Assembly (NCBI GenBank): GCA_020796225.1
Contig: CM036765.1
Location: 32,888,066 to 32,952,065 of the forward strand
Length of the DNA stretch: 64,000 bases
From: Arion vulgaris
Lineage: Eukaryota > Mollusca > Gastropoda > Stylommatophora > Arionidae
Reading direction: 5' to 3'
Positions 44,672 through 55,619 of this stretch are shown piece by piece (the stretch's first letter is position 1; each line of letters starts with the position of its first letter). A program made the position numbers and the translations under genes. Below the pieces are notes generated by a model. The model had not been told where the DNA came from. It searched no databases and was given only the letters and a program-made list of their open reading frames with translations.

Positions 44672-45432
44672 CTATTCGCAGTTGTTCTTTTTAGTATGGT
44701 GAATTTTTAATTTCAGTTTCAATTTACCTATGCATAAATTATGATCACTTCCTACATCTGCCCCTCTGTATGCACGGACATCCAGTAATGATGTTCTAAA
44801 TTGTGTATTTATGCACATATGGTCAATCTGATTCCTGGTCGCTCCATCTGGTGAGTGCCAAGTAAGTTTATGAATTTCCTTATGTGCAAAGATGGTACCT
44901 CCAATTACTAAGTTTGATAGCATACATAACTCCGCCAGTCTTTCTCCATTCTCATTCATTGTGTTTATTCCTTGTTTTCCTATAGCTCTCTCTATCCCTA
45001 CATTATCACTTCCAACCTTGGCATTAAAGTCCCCATTACTACTAACAGGTCATGTTTTTGGGTCTTGTTAATTTGATCTTGTAGTTGCTCATAAAATGTG
45101 TCTTTCTTATCATCGTCAGCCTCGTTTGTTGGTGCATAACACTGCAGTATTGTCATATTGACATGCCTGGTACTGAAGCGGGCTCTAATTATCCGACTCG
45201 AGATGGGTTCCCATTCTAACATGCTCTTTGCTACTCTAGGTGTCAACATTATACCCACTCCTTCAAAATGCTTACCATCTTCTCTCCCTGAATATATGAA
45301 AGTTAATCCACTAACTACTCTTCTATCTGTTCCAGGCCATCTCACCTCACTTAACCCCAGTATGTCCAGCTCGTATCTCTTCATTTCTTTTGCAATTTGG
45401 GCTGATTTTGTAGCCGTGGCCATCGTTCTCAC
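44672..45432 (-). pseudogene. LINE endonuclease domain (APE type)
   Basis: Reads MATATKSAQIAKEMKRYELD, ILGLSEVRWPG (catalytic Glu), GVGIMLTPRVAKSMLEW, ILQCYAPTN, then a shift at the position of the GDFNA motif, then NENGERLAELC, KLTWHSPDGATRNQIDHMCI and VGSDHNLC (the SDH catalytic end). All regions of an exonuclease/endonuclease fold are present, but a frameshift at about 45010 breaks it. Confidence 0.9.
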
Positions 45433-45884
45433 ATTCTAAAATCCAATTTTAGTGTGTGTTTTTGAGCCAAGTAATGTACGAGTCAGGTTGCTGACTTCCG
45501 CAAAGCGGCTTTCATCAGCAACCGTCATTGATGCACTAGGTGCACCGCACACCACCTGGCTGGTCGGTTTACCGGTATGGCGTCATTTTTTACAAGTTTC
45601 TGTAGCTCTTTCAATTTCTTGTTATGAGGTAGCTGGCCTCACGCACAAGTCCTCCTCCTTTTTCATCCGGGCTTGGAACCGACACTGACGACGTAAAATT
45701 CATTAAAAAAGATTATAACACAAATTCTTGCAAAAAACCGTCACCATCTTCAAAACTAACTCGCCGGTGCTAGGTCGTGGCCATCAAGAGAACTAATATG
45801 TATGCCCCGAGAACAATGAATCTACATGATTGCATCCATCGTAGACCACAAGAGATCTCGGTCGTTGCCATCAACAGAACTAAT

Positions 45885-46600
45885 ATGCTCATCATCATCA
45901 AGTAGCTTGTCCCTTCCGAAACTTGGCTTTCATGACAGCAGTCCTGAAAAACTCTGTTCTGTGCAAGTTGACCGGCGTCAGCAGCAGTCATTCTCAGATC
46001 GTCAATGACATCTTGCACTCATCGTCTTCTAGGTATTCCTCTCATTCTTCTTCCATGCACCATTGCGCCAAAATTATCTTCTCTAGACACTCATGTCGTT
46101 TGATGTGTGTGAAATATTAAATTGTCCTTTATGTTATACTCTTTAATAGCCAACTCTCTTTAATATCAAGCTATTGCAGAACAGAAGCATTTGTTCTGTT
46201 CTCTGTCCAGAGAAGCTGAGCTGAGAAGCAACATGTGGCCACACCCAGTCGACCTGAAAACTAAGCTTTGGGAAGCCTGACAGACCTGAAGCTGTCTGCC
46301 CAGTTTGTGGTCCACAGTAAATTAAGCGCATGACCAGAGATCGCTGAAGAAGAAGAAGAAGTTCTCTGTCCATTATATTCTAAGTACTCTTCTGTGGCAT
46401 TTGTATTCAAAGACATTAATGATCTTCTCCTTCGCTTTGTCAATGGTCCATGTCTCACAACCATATGTTGCCAAGGGAAAACGCAGGCTTTTAAACACTT
46501 GATTTTTATTCTTATATCAGTTCTCTTCCATAGGTTAGTTAGTTCTTTTAGTTTTTGCAAAGCAATCCTCAGCTTTCTACTAATATGCTATGGATCTCTA
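45885..46600 (-). mobile_element. LINE-X related 3' fragment with nested insert
   Basis: Antisense tail CATCATCATCAAGTAGCTTG, then C-terminal coding, and at 46560-46380 RIALQKLKELTNLWKRTD, CLKACVFPWQHMV and EYLEYNGQRT. A 150-bp GAA-tailed insert at 46211-46360 interrupts it. Confidence 0.85.
46211..46360 (+). mobile_element. GAA-tailed LINE 3' end, 150 bp, with 11-bp TSD
   Basis: Starts AGAGAAGCTGAGCTGAGAAG and ends GATCGCTGAAGAAGAAGAAG, between GTTCTCTGTCC at 46200-46210 and 46361-46371. A short frame reads CPVCGPQ-like residues, consistent with the very end of a finger-ending LINE, but this is weak. Confidence 0.85.
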
Positions 46601-46721
46601 ATAGAAGAAAAAATGGTACGCTGACCAAAGTCAATTTGGCGGAGGCACTTGAAAACTGAAATGAGAATAATGAAACAGTGGGAAACAAACGAAGACTGCA
46701 GAACCAAAAGAGCATATTAAT

Positions 46722-46889
46722 CTTCCTCCTTCTTCTTTGCTTTCGTTCTTTACGACCAATTTTAATCACTCTTTGTGATATGTTTGATCTTTGCCAAGAA
46801 CGTGTATACGTTTCACATTGGTTTTGTAGGCCCTAAACGCATAGACTTCTACACGTTTAGGACACATGCATCCGATTTCAGCCAAAGTT
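46722..46889 (-). mobile_element. SINE-A, short antisense copy
   Basis: Contains TTCGTTCTTTACGACCAATT, GAACGTGTATACGTTTCACA and ATGCATCCGATTTCAGCC, then stops where the core should begin, as in the copy at 500-654. TATTAAT flanks it at 46715-46721 and 46890-46896. Confidence 0.85.
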
Positions 46890-47139
46890 TATTAATGCCT
46901 TACAAAGACGACATCAGACGAGATGCTAATTTTTGCTTGTTCAGGTTATAGTCAAAGATAGAAAAACAGATAAATAAATAAAAAAAGCAAGTAATAGTGG
47001 ATATGTCACTGTGTTTGTCTTTTGTCACTTTTAGTTTATTTCTGTGTCAAATTGTCCACTCTTTGTTAATGCGTTTCTTATGTATTTTAATTCTGGGACC
47101 TGTTTAAGTTTGAGGTTGACTTAAATATTACGAGATCTT

Positions 47140-47400
47140 CTACTGATCTTCAATATTTTCATTTTTGATGTTATTCTCATTATTTTTGCTGTCACCCACT
47201 ATGGATTCAGGAGTAGTCAGGCGTATTTGACTGACTATAGCTTGAAGGTCTGATTTCCTTATTATCAGTGTTCCCCAACATACATGCTTGTTTTCTCCGA
47301 CTTTGGGTGTATTTGCTTTTTTAATCTTCATGTTGTATCTTTGACAATGTGAGTTGAATGCATTTACATTGCTTTTTAGTTTCTCTTCTACATTTTCCAT
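47140..47400 (-). other. Unidentified ORF fragment, possibly LINE-derived
   Basis: An 86-residue frame starting MENVEEKLKSNVNAFNSHCQ, then RYNMKIKKAN, which resembles the YxMKIN stretch after the FADD motif of LINE RTs. The rest (WGTLIIRKSDLQAIVSQIRL) is not recognised. Confidence 0.3.
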
Positions 47401-47694
47401 ACTGAAATGTATCTGCGAGTTACAAAGCCCTACTGAGCAATCCGAGACAATTTTCTATGCCCCCTCCCCCACCTTTCCGTATTTTTGTAGGGATATTTCT
47501 CTCTTTCTACGTCATGTTTCTAAGTATGGGTTTTCCCTCATGGTATTGCACACCCCACCGAGAGCGGGTATCTTTTGAACTTTACAAAAATTTCCAGACA
47601 TTTTTCACGAAAATTTAAAAAAAGACACCATATCGAAACCGGAGTATGTCGATCTGAGACTGGAAGGATCTGAGAACCGTTGCGGTTGGGAAAA

Positions 47695-49215
47695 GCCATT
47701 CCACTCCAACCGTTGAATAGAACCACTGACAATGAAACCATTCCACTCCTACCGTTGAATAGAACCACTGACAATGAAACCATTCCACTCCTACTGTTGA
47801 ATAGAACCAGTGACAATGAAACCATTCCACTCCTACCGTTGAATAGAACCACTGACAATGAAACCATTCCACTCCTACTGTTGAATAGAACCACTGACAA
47901 TGAAACCATTCCACTCCAACCGTTGAATAGAACCACTGACAATGAAACCATTCCACTCCAACCGTTGAATAGAACCACTGACAATGAAACCATTCCACTC
48001 CTACCGTTGAATAGAACCACTGACAATGAAACCATTCCACTCCTACCGTTGAATAGAACCACTGACAATGAAACCATTCCACTCCTACTGTTGAATAGAA
48101 CCACTGACAATGAAACCATTCCACTCCTACCGTTGAATAGAACCACTGACAATGAAACCATTCCACTCCTACCGTTGAATAGAACCACTGACAATGAAAC
48201 CATTCCACTCCTACCGTTGAATAGAACCACTGACAATGAAACCATTCCACTCCTACCGTTGAATAGAACCACTGACAATGAAACCATTCCACTCCTACCG
48301 TTGAATAGAACCAGTGACAATGAACCCATTCCACTCCAACCGTTGAATAGAACCACTGACAATGAAACCATTCCACTCCTACCGTTGAATAGAACCACTG
48401 ACAATGAAACCATTCCACTCCTACCGTTGAATAGAACCACTGCCAATGAAACCATTCCACTCCTACCGTTGAATAGAACCACTGACAATGAAACCATTCC
48501 ACTCCTACCGTTGAATAGAACCAGTGACAATGAAACCATTCCACTCCTACTGTTGAATAGAACCACTGACAATGAAACCATTCCACTCCTACTGTTGAAT
48601 AGAACCACTGACAATGAAACCATTCCACTCCAACCGTTGAATAGAACCACTGACTATGAAACCATTCCACTCCAACCGTTGAATAGAACCACTGACAATG
48701 AAACCATTCCACTCCAACCGTTGAATAGAACCACTGACAATGAAACCATTCCACTCCAACCGTTGAATAGAACCACTGACAATGAAACCATTCCACTCCA
48801 ACCGTTGAATAGAACCACTGACAATGAAACCATTCCACTCCAACCGTTGAATAGAACCACTGACAATGAAACCATTCCACTCCAACCGTTGAATAGAACC
48901 ACTGACAATGAAACCATTCCACTCCAACCGTTGAATAGAACCACTGACAATGAAACCATTCCACTCCAACCGTTGAATAGAACCACTGACAATGAAACCA
49001 TTCCACTCCAACCGTTGAATAGAACCACTGACAATGAAACCATTCCACTCCAACCGTTGAATAGAACCACTGACAATGAAACCATTCCACTCCAACCGTT
49101 GAATAGAACCACTGACAATGAAACCATTCCACTCCAACCGTTGAATAGAACCACTGACAATGAAACCATTCCACTCCAACCGTTGAATAGAACCACTGAC
49201 TATGAAATAAGTCTT
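47695..49215. repeat. 42-bp minisatellite, about 36 copies
   Basis: The unit is ACCATTCCACTCC(A/T)ACCG then TTGAATAGAACCACTGACAATGAA. The left part mixes CTCCTACCG, CTCCTACTG and CTCCAACCG variants. From about 48610 to 49200 nearly all units are CTCCAACCG. At fourteen codons per unit, ORFs of up to 536 codons run through both strands; none is supported as a gene. Confidence 0.97.
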
Positions 49216-49712
49216 CTAACCTCATTTATTGTGGGATCTGATTTTTGTGTAACCTAGTTCAGCTGCACCATTTGCAGTTTTCCATATGAGACATATTGTC
49301 CATGGTAAATCTTAGAATGGAAAATTTTTGTGGTTTCTAAATCACGTGTTTATTTTGCAATCTAGCTCTCATTGAAAACCCTCGTAATCAACACAAGCAA
49401 TCGCTCCCAGGTCACTGACTACTTTATTGGTCTGCTGCACACAGAGTGGACGTCTGTGACTTAACGGTAGGGAGCACTATCGCAACCCAAGAGTACCTGG
49501 TACAAACCCCTTTTTGTTCCCGTGGATGTATAAGAACGGTAAAAATAGACCTCTCCGTTCAGAAAGCAAAGGCAAACTACTAAACGTGTAAGTGGTGCCT
49601 AGAAATCAACTACTCGTTTACTGGGGTTGGTGACGACGTATTGTAAAGGATGAGCCAAGATTGTGATTTCACTTCAAAGATTATCAGTAGTGTATATTTT
49701 CTAGTAATATCA

Positions 49713-50051
49713 TTATTTTACTACGAGAATCACTATTTCTTTCAGTAGTTTGCCACATAGACATTGTAAGGGGATGATTCGGTACCGTATGAGTAGCATA
49801 GGATCTTTGTCAAGCCGAGTTAGTTGTCGTGCATATTTATGAAACCAATCCTCAACTATTTGTACATCCTCTATTTTGATACCGGAGACTTCCACTATAT
49901 TTTTCACATACTCATTGTTATTCTCTGCTTTAATTACTACACTAACTTCTGCGTTTTCAGTGTTGTCATCTGTCACATTACTGACTATAGACGTGAAACA
50001 AAAGATGAGCTTTGTCATCAGTGTTATAACCGAACCGGATATAGATATCAT
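49713..50051 (-). other. Unidentified ORF
   Basis: A 112-residue frame with a protein-like middle (ENNNEYVKNIVEVSGIKIED, VQIVEDWFHKYARQLTRLDK). No family is recognised and there are no clear splice sites. It could be a decayed gene or transposon fragment. Confidence 0.3.
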
Positions 50052-50079
50052 GCAATAACAGACTCCTAACCAAATGACC

Positions 50080-50230
50080 TCTGGTCGAATGGATTATAAT
50101 TATAGCACGGGCTCCCATTCGGGGGACCCGAGTTCAATCCCCGGTAAGGTTAAGAAGTTTTTTTCTGTCGGGAGCATAAAGAAAAATTCCTAACCTGAAC
50201 AGTTTTGCGGTGATTGCATTAGCCATGCGA
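50080..50230 (+). mobile_element. SINE-E or tRNA pseudogene
   Basis: A tRNA-like head: A box CTCTGGTCGAATGGATTATA and B box GACCCGAGTTCAATCCCCGG (50128-50147), then GTTAAGAAGTTTTTTTCTGT and an about 80-bp body. The acceptor arms do not pair, so a working tRNA is unlikely. Confidence 0.65.
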
Positions 50231-50444
50231 CCATTAAATTGATCAGTCTCCTGTCCTACACCGTTCTAAACAGAGGCAATACAGTCAGTAAAGATAGTTA
50301 ACCACATGACTGTGCATATGTTTGTACAAGAGTATCTGTATCATTGTGGTGCATGCTCGTCTTACGCTACAAACTTCAAACGTGATTAGTTCTCGTTCTA
50401 CGCGAATTATCAATTTTTCACATTCAGTGATCCCTGATCTCAAG

Positions 50445-50622
50445 CTAGATGAGCCAGTATCTAGTTCTATCAGAGATGAGCCAGTATCTAGTTCCATCAG
50501 AGATGAGTCAGTATCTAGTTCTATCAGAGATGAGCCAGTATCTAGTTCTATCAGAGATGAGTCAGTATCTAGTTCTATCAGAGATGAGCCAGTATCTAGT
50601 TCTATCAGAGATGAGCTATAAA
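50445..50622. repeat. 27-bp minisatellite, about 6-7 copies
   Basis: The unit is GATGAGCCAGTATCTAGTTC plus TATCAGA; alternate copies have GAGTCAG instead of GAGCCAG. Confidence 0.95.
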
Positions 50623-50639
50623 ACGTAGGACCAGGGCGG

Positions 50640-51720
50640 CTTCGACATTGAGGGCCAGTGGGGCCCGGCCCTACCAATAATCGAAAGGGAGAATAATTTC
50701 CCGGAATAGTCAAATAATAGTAAATACTCCAAAAACCATAATTTTTCCGAAAATTTGTGTCTGGCCACACCAAGAAAACTGAACACGAGCCGCCACTGCG
50801 TAGGACGCATATGTAAATTGAGCATATGGGTTATCACTGGCAGTTGAAAACTGGATAATTAACAAGTATAAACACTACCCGAGCAAAATCTTAACAAAAA
50901 TGATAATTCTTACGAAATAGTTCATAATTAATAATATATTTAATGAATACACATTCTCCTTGAAAGGGAAACTATTAATTTAATTCTTTTAATTCTGTGA
51001 GGAACTATCTCCTTATATAACATATTGCGAGTTGTCGAACATGTTATTTCGTCTGTCGTCTGACAAACTTGCAAACAACACAATGATATATTCATTGTAA
51101 TTAACTATACTTTCTTCGAATGATATGTTGTAGAACACTACCTATACAACCAGAATAATTCCTTTTTAATACACGACAAACTCATAAAATCGGGTTAGAG
51201 ATCAGTTAAAGCGATCAATGAATGTTTAAAATATTGTTTGTAAACTTTAATACAATTGCTGAACTATATAAAGTTATTGCTCAATCTGATCCCACGCTTC
51301 TGTCCTCGTTTTCAGACATAAAAATGAAACTGAATTTCATCCAATGGGCTATGTGCTATATAAGCTATATAAAATATATTTAAACACAATGCATATCTTC
51401 TTATCTTGTTATCACACTGCTACAGGGTTGTTGCCCCATATAGTGTTTTTCTGTTTTAGTCTTGTGTTGTTAATACACATTTTTGTTATCTATTTTCTTA
51501 TATCATCACTACCACTATGTGGAATGCCGACTGGTGCAAGCAATCATAGATTTTCACACTTCGCTGTCTTAAATAATTGCTATTAGTTCGAATCTTGATA
51601 TTTTTTCCGTTCCATGAAGTTGAGCTGTCCAGAATGTTCTCTCACTGCGGTCCCCTGCCTCGTCCCCTTATTGATTTTGCTGGTTATCACCAAGTATTCC
51701 GAAATTTATTTTCTCCTTGT
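50640..51720. other. No feature seen
   Basis: AT-rich, only short ORFs. Confidence 0.45.
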
Positions 51721-51723
51721 ACA

Positions 51724-51747
51724 CCAGATAAATGGCGATTTATCTGG
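51724..51747. repeat. Short perfect inverted repeat
   Basis: CCAGATAAA and TTTATCTGG, 9 bp each, separated by TGGCGA, immediately before the 70-bp array. Confidence 0.85.
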
Positions 51748-51749
51748 TA

Positions 51750-53697
51750 TCTTCTTCTTCTTCTCTTCCACCATTGATTTCTTTATAGAAGTGTTGGGGT
51801 GAAACGTAGTGATCTTGTGTGTGCTTGTTCTTCTTCTCTTCCACCATTTACTTCTTTATAGAAGTGTTGAGGGTGAAACATAGTGATCTTGTGTGTGCTT
51901 GTTCTTCTTCTCTTCCACCATTGACTTCTTTATAGAAGTGTTGGGGTGAAACGTAGTGATCTTGTGTGTGCTTGTTCTTCTCTTCCACCATTGACTTCTT
52001 TATAGAAGTGTTGGGAGTGAAATGTAGTGATATTGTGTGTGCTTGTTCTTCTCTTCCGCCATTGACTTCTTTATAGAAGTGTTGGGGGTGAAACGTAGTG
52101 ATCTTGTGTGTGATTGTTCTCTTCCACCATTGACTTCTTTATAGAAGTGTTGGGGTGAAACGTAGTGATCTTGTGTGTGCTTGTTCTTCTCTTCCACCAT
52201 TGACTTCTTTATAGAAGTGTTGGGGTGAAACGTAGTGATCTTGTGTGTGATTGTTCTTCTCTTCCACCATTGACTTCTTTATAGAAATGTTGGGAGTGAA
52301 ATGTAGTGATCTTGCGTGTGTTTGTTCTTCTCTTCCACCATTGACTTCTTTATAGAAGTGTTGGGGTGAAACGTAGTGATCTTGTGTGTGCTTGTTCTTC
52401 TCTTCCACCATTGACTTCTTTATAGAAGTGTTGGGGTGAAACGTAGTGATCTTTGTGTGCTTGTTCTTCTCTTCCACCATTGACTTCTTTATAGAAGTGT
52501 TGGGAGTGAAACGTAGTGATATTGTATGTGATTGTTCTTCTCTTCCACCATTGACTTCTTTATAGAAGTGTTGGTAGTGAAACGTAGTGATCTTGTGTGT
52601 GCTTGTTCTTCTTCTCTTCCACCATTTACTTCTTTATATTAAAATTAAACCATTTCCACACAAGCTGTCTACGCAGAATACTAAAAATAAACTGGCAGGA
52701 CAAAATTCCAGACAGCGAAGTCCTCACAAGAGCAAAGATCCCAAGCGTCAACACCCTGTTGCAGAAGGCCCAACTGAGATGGGTCGGTCACGTTGCTCGA
52801 ATGCCTGATAAACGCATCCCAAAACAGTTGATGTATGGCGAGCTTGAATGGGGCAGACGTTTAGCTGGTGGACAGAAAACGCTTTAAAGACACTCTTAAA
52901 GTGTCTCTGAAATGCTTCGATATAGACAATACGTGCTGGGAATCCTTGCGCAAGATCGCCAAATGTGGCGCTGTAACAACAAAGAGGAACCCGAATAGCT
53001 GAGAATCATCGTATTGTTGAGTCACAGAGAAAACGAGCAGCGCGAAAAGACAGAGCACACAACACGCACATGTCTAACCTTGATCATGTATGCCCCACCT
53101 GTGGTCGGGGATTCTGTTCTAGGATTGGACTCTACAGTCACCTCCGCACACACCAGAGAGGTGCAACAGTACACGTCTGAGATTGTTGTCATCATCGCTT
53201 GCGATGGACGGCTATTAAAAACTTCTTTATAGAAGTGTTGGGGTGAAACGTAGTGATCTTGTGTGTGCTTGTTCTTCTTCTCTTCCACCATTGACTTCTT
53301 TATAGAAGTGTTGGGGTGAAACGTAGTGATCTTGTGTGTGCTTCTTCTCTTTCACCATTGACTTCTTTATAGAAGTGTTGGCGGTGAAACGCAGTGATCT
53401 TGTGTGTGCTTGTTCTTCTTCTCTTCCACCATTGACTTCTTTATAGAAGTGTTGGGAGTGAAACGTAGTGATATTGTATGTGATTGTTCTTCTCTTCCAC
53501 CATTGACTTCTTTATAGAAGTGTTGGGGGTGAAACGTAGTGATCTTGTGTGTGCTTGTTCTCTTCCACCATTGACTTCTTTATAGAAGTGTTGGGGGTGA
53601 AACGTAGTGATCTTGTGTGTGCTTGTTCTTCTTCTCTTCCACCATTGACTTCTTTATAGAAGTGTTGGGGTGAAACGTAGTGATCTTGTGTGTGCTT
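51750..53697. repeat. 70-bp minisatellite split by a LINE
   Basis: The unit begins TTGTTCTTCTCTTCCACCAT and includes TGACTTCTTTATAGAAGTGT, TGGGGTGAAACGTAGTGATC and TTGTGTGTGC; length varies from about 67 to 73. Each unit holds the small inverted repeat CTTCT-TTAT-AGAAG. The left block is 51750-52638 and the right block 53221-53697. Confidence 0.95.
52639..53220 (+). mobile_element. LINE-Z 3' end, 582 bp, with 11-bp TSD
   Basis: Reads LRRILKINWQDKIPDSEVLT, AKIPSVNTLLQKAQLRWVGH, VARMPDKRIPKQLMYGEL, and after shifts a terminal finger (HVCPTCGRGF...YSHLRTHQ region, about 53085-53155). It ends GGCTATTAAAA. ACTTCTTTATA flanks it at 52628-52638 and 53221-53231 and is part of the array unit. Confidence 0.93.
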
Positions 53698-53704
53698 TTT
53701 TAAG

Positions 53705-54130
53705 GCACTTTGTAAGCTGATATTCATGTTCGTAAGGCTGTTCTTGATGCCGTCGCTCCATCTTTGCGTGGTCTTCCTCTTGCTTTGTACTCATTATACT
53801 TTTTCTGTGTGGCTCTCTGTGGTAGGCGATACCAGGGCATTCTGGTCAGGTGTCCAAACCATGTAATCTGTTGTTCTTTTATGAATTGCATAACTGGTTT
53901 CACATCCAGTCTCCTTCTGATTTCTTCATTTCTAATTTTGTCTATTATTGTCACACCTGCAGCTCTTCTAAGACACCTCATCTCTGTTGTTATAATTTTC
54001 CGCTCATTAGCTGCTGTTATTGGCCATGTTTGACACTGGTAACATAGTGTTGGCCAGGAAATCGTTCTTATGAGATTTGCTTTAGTTGTTAGCGGTATCT
54101 CTTTATGTGACAACGGTGGTGTTAACTGTC
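53705..54130 (-). mobile_element. LINE post-RT fragment
   Basis: Minus frame 54293-53724: PLTTKANLIRTISWPTLCYQ, MRCLRRAAGVTIIDKIRNEE, EQQITWFGHLTRMPWYRLPQ, YKARGRPRKD. Related to the LINE-Y type fragments at 2290 and 60000. Confidence 0.85.
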
Positions 54131-54159
54131 CCAGTATCTGGTATACAAATAGATAATTC

Positions 54160-54455
54160 TTATATATCCAGAAAGATCTCAAAATCAAAGAAAACTGACT
54201 GATGGTACAAATGAGAATGAGAAAATTGAAGTATTTTGTTGGACACATAAAGCGATACGAAGAGTTGAAGAAGACCATCATGGAAGGAGGCATCCCGGCA
54301 AAGAGGAGAAGAGGAAGACCACGGAGAAGATGGATTAATGATGTAACTGATGGTCTGAATATGGCGGCGGCAGAGGCCTTTGAGAGAGAGAAATTCCGAA
54401 GTACTGTTAAGGTATCAAAGTTCTGCCCAGGACAAGCTATTCAATGATGATGTAC
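54160..54455 (+). mobile_element. LINE-X extreme 3' end, sense
   Basis: Reads MRMRKLKYFVGHIKRYEELK, GGIPAKRRRGRPRRRWINDV and FCPGQAIQ, then a CAATGATGATG tail. Back-to-back with the antisense fragment on its left. Confidence 0.88.
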
Positions 54456-54604
54456 CTATAAGTTAACATCTTTCAGCACATCAACATTCATCATTTTAGT
54501 AGCCTATGAAATTATCAGCATTATTCTGTAAAAGCCCATATCTCTGGCCTCTAGAGTCTTTACTGTTTATTTATAATTCATGAATCGCTTCCAATGTCAG
54601 TCAT

Positions 54605-54930
54605 CATCAAGGGGCGCGTCCTTTATAGGACGTTGATCTCTTTGCAGCGCACCTTAAATTCACTCTGTCTCTAGACAGTTAACCCATTTCGCCGATGGTC
54701 ATATTCATGGTTTCTTTAATATCTTGCAGCCATATTTTTCTTGGTCTGCCTCTGTCTCTCCGTCCTGGAACCCTGCCCTCCAATAGTGTTGTCTCCAGGC
54801 CATCGTGACGCTTGACGTGGCCAAAGTATCTAATTTCTCTGTATATTATATTTTTATCACAATTGTCTTTAACATTCAGTTCTTTCAGGACATCAGTGTT
54901 CTTCCTTTTTTATGCCCATGGTATTAACTG
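54605..54930 (-). mobile_element. LINE 3' end, antisense
   Basis: Minus-strand broken coding: LKELNVKDNCDKN, REIRYFGHVKRHDGLETTLL, GRVPGRRDRGRPRKIWLQDI, then a CATCATC tail. The sense fragment at the right window edge (63870-64000, VLKELNVKENWLIN) belongs to a similar copy. Confidence 0.85.
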
Positions 54931-54949
54931 TTTTCTGTTAATTTATAAT

Positions 54950-55610
54950 TCATGAATCGCTTCAAATGTCAGTACTCGCTCTATATATCACTGAAGAGCT
55001 CTCATTTTTGCAATGGATGATCTGACTGGATATGATCACAAGACTATAATTATTACCTCAGCATAAACTTATCTAATATGTCCAAGATCGTGGCCTATCC
55101 AAACCTGATCTTGATTTGGACAAGCTTACAATGACCTACCACTTATCCATTTTTCAGGGCTCTTGGCTTGCACGCATCTGAGACTCCAAGAGTTGATATA
55201 TTTTATTTTGAAAGACGTCAGATCCGTCGTGCTTCAGTTATTTTTCACAGACCCCTGGTGCGCAATTTTATTCTCGTGCTTTTTTGACATATTGAGTTCA
55301 AGTTTTCATATATAACATCTAAAGTGGCATTTGATCCCGTCAAGGTGAACACAATATCCACAAAATAGATATGTTTTAGCTGCGTAATATCGGGAAGTTA
55401 TACAAGCAGATTTTCATGACATTTTATGTAAATCTGAATTTCATGTTCACATTAAGAAAGCACTGCGTATTCCTATTATGATTACAGCTCATATAAAAAA
55501 TGTTCAATATATACACATGGTCAGATATCAAGTATGTTTAATTCGTTCAGAAAGTTTTATGTCCTTACTGTTTTGAAATGATGCAGACATTATTGTTGTT
55601 ATTCAGCTGT
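54950..55610. other. No feature seen
   Basis: AT-rich spacer, no ORF or repeat of note. Confidence 0.45.
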
Positions 55611-55619
55611 ACTTTAAGC

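Larger units (their letters stand above)
42440..45690 (-). mobile_element. Near full-length APE-type LINE, decayed
   Basis: The most complete LINE here, about 3.2 kb. From the right on the minus strand: N-terminal region (RATETCKK, SRFAEVSNLTRTLLGSKTHT), endonuclease, linker, RT palm with LDFADDIALL, thumb (ITEQFTYLGSNFD), and post-RT RWRYVGHTLRRNDQR at 42640-42690 ending NYLQALC. The endonuclease resembles the so-called craniofacial development protein 2-like predictions, which are LINE domains. The frame is broken in several places. Confidence 0.92.

Noticed and set aside
44998..45432. Host gene for a craniofacial development protein 2-like product
   Set aside because: That name is a common misannotation of LINE endonuclease domains; the RT follows in the same orientation.
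47538..49257. ORFs of 370-536 codons on both strands
   Set aside because: They run through a 42-bp array; length is explained by a unit divisible by three. No start context, splice signals or non-repetitive domain support a gene.
50080..50160. Functional tRNA gene
   Set aside because: The boxes are good but the acceptor arms do not pair and a SINE-like body follows.
53014..53232. Independent zinc-finger gene
   Set aside because: The Cys/His motif is the end of a TSD-flanked LINE-Z fragment.
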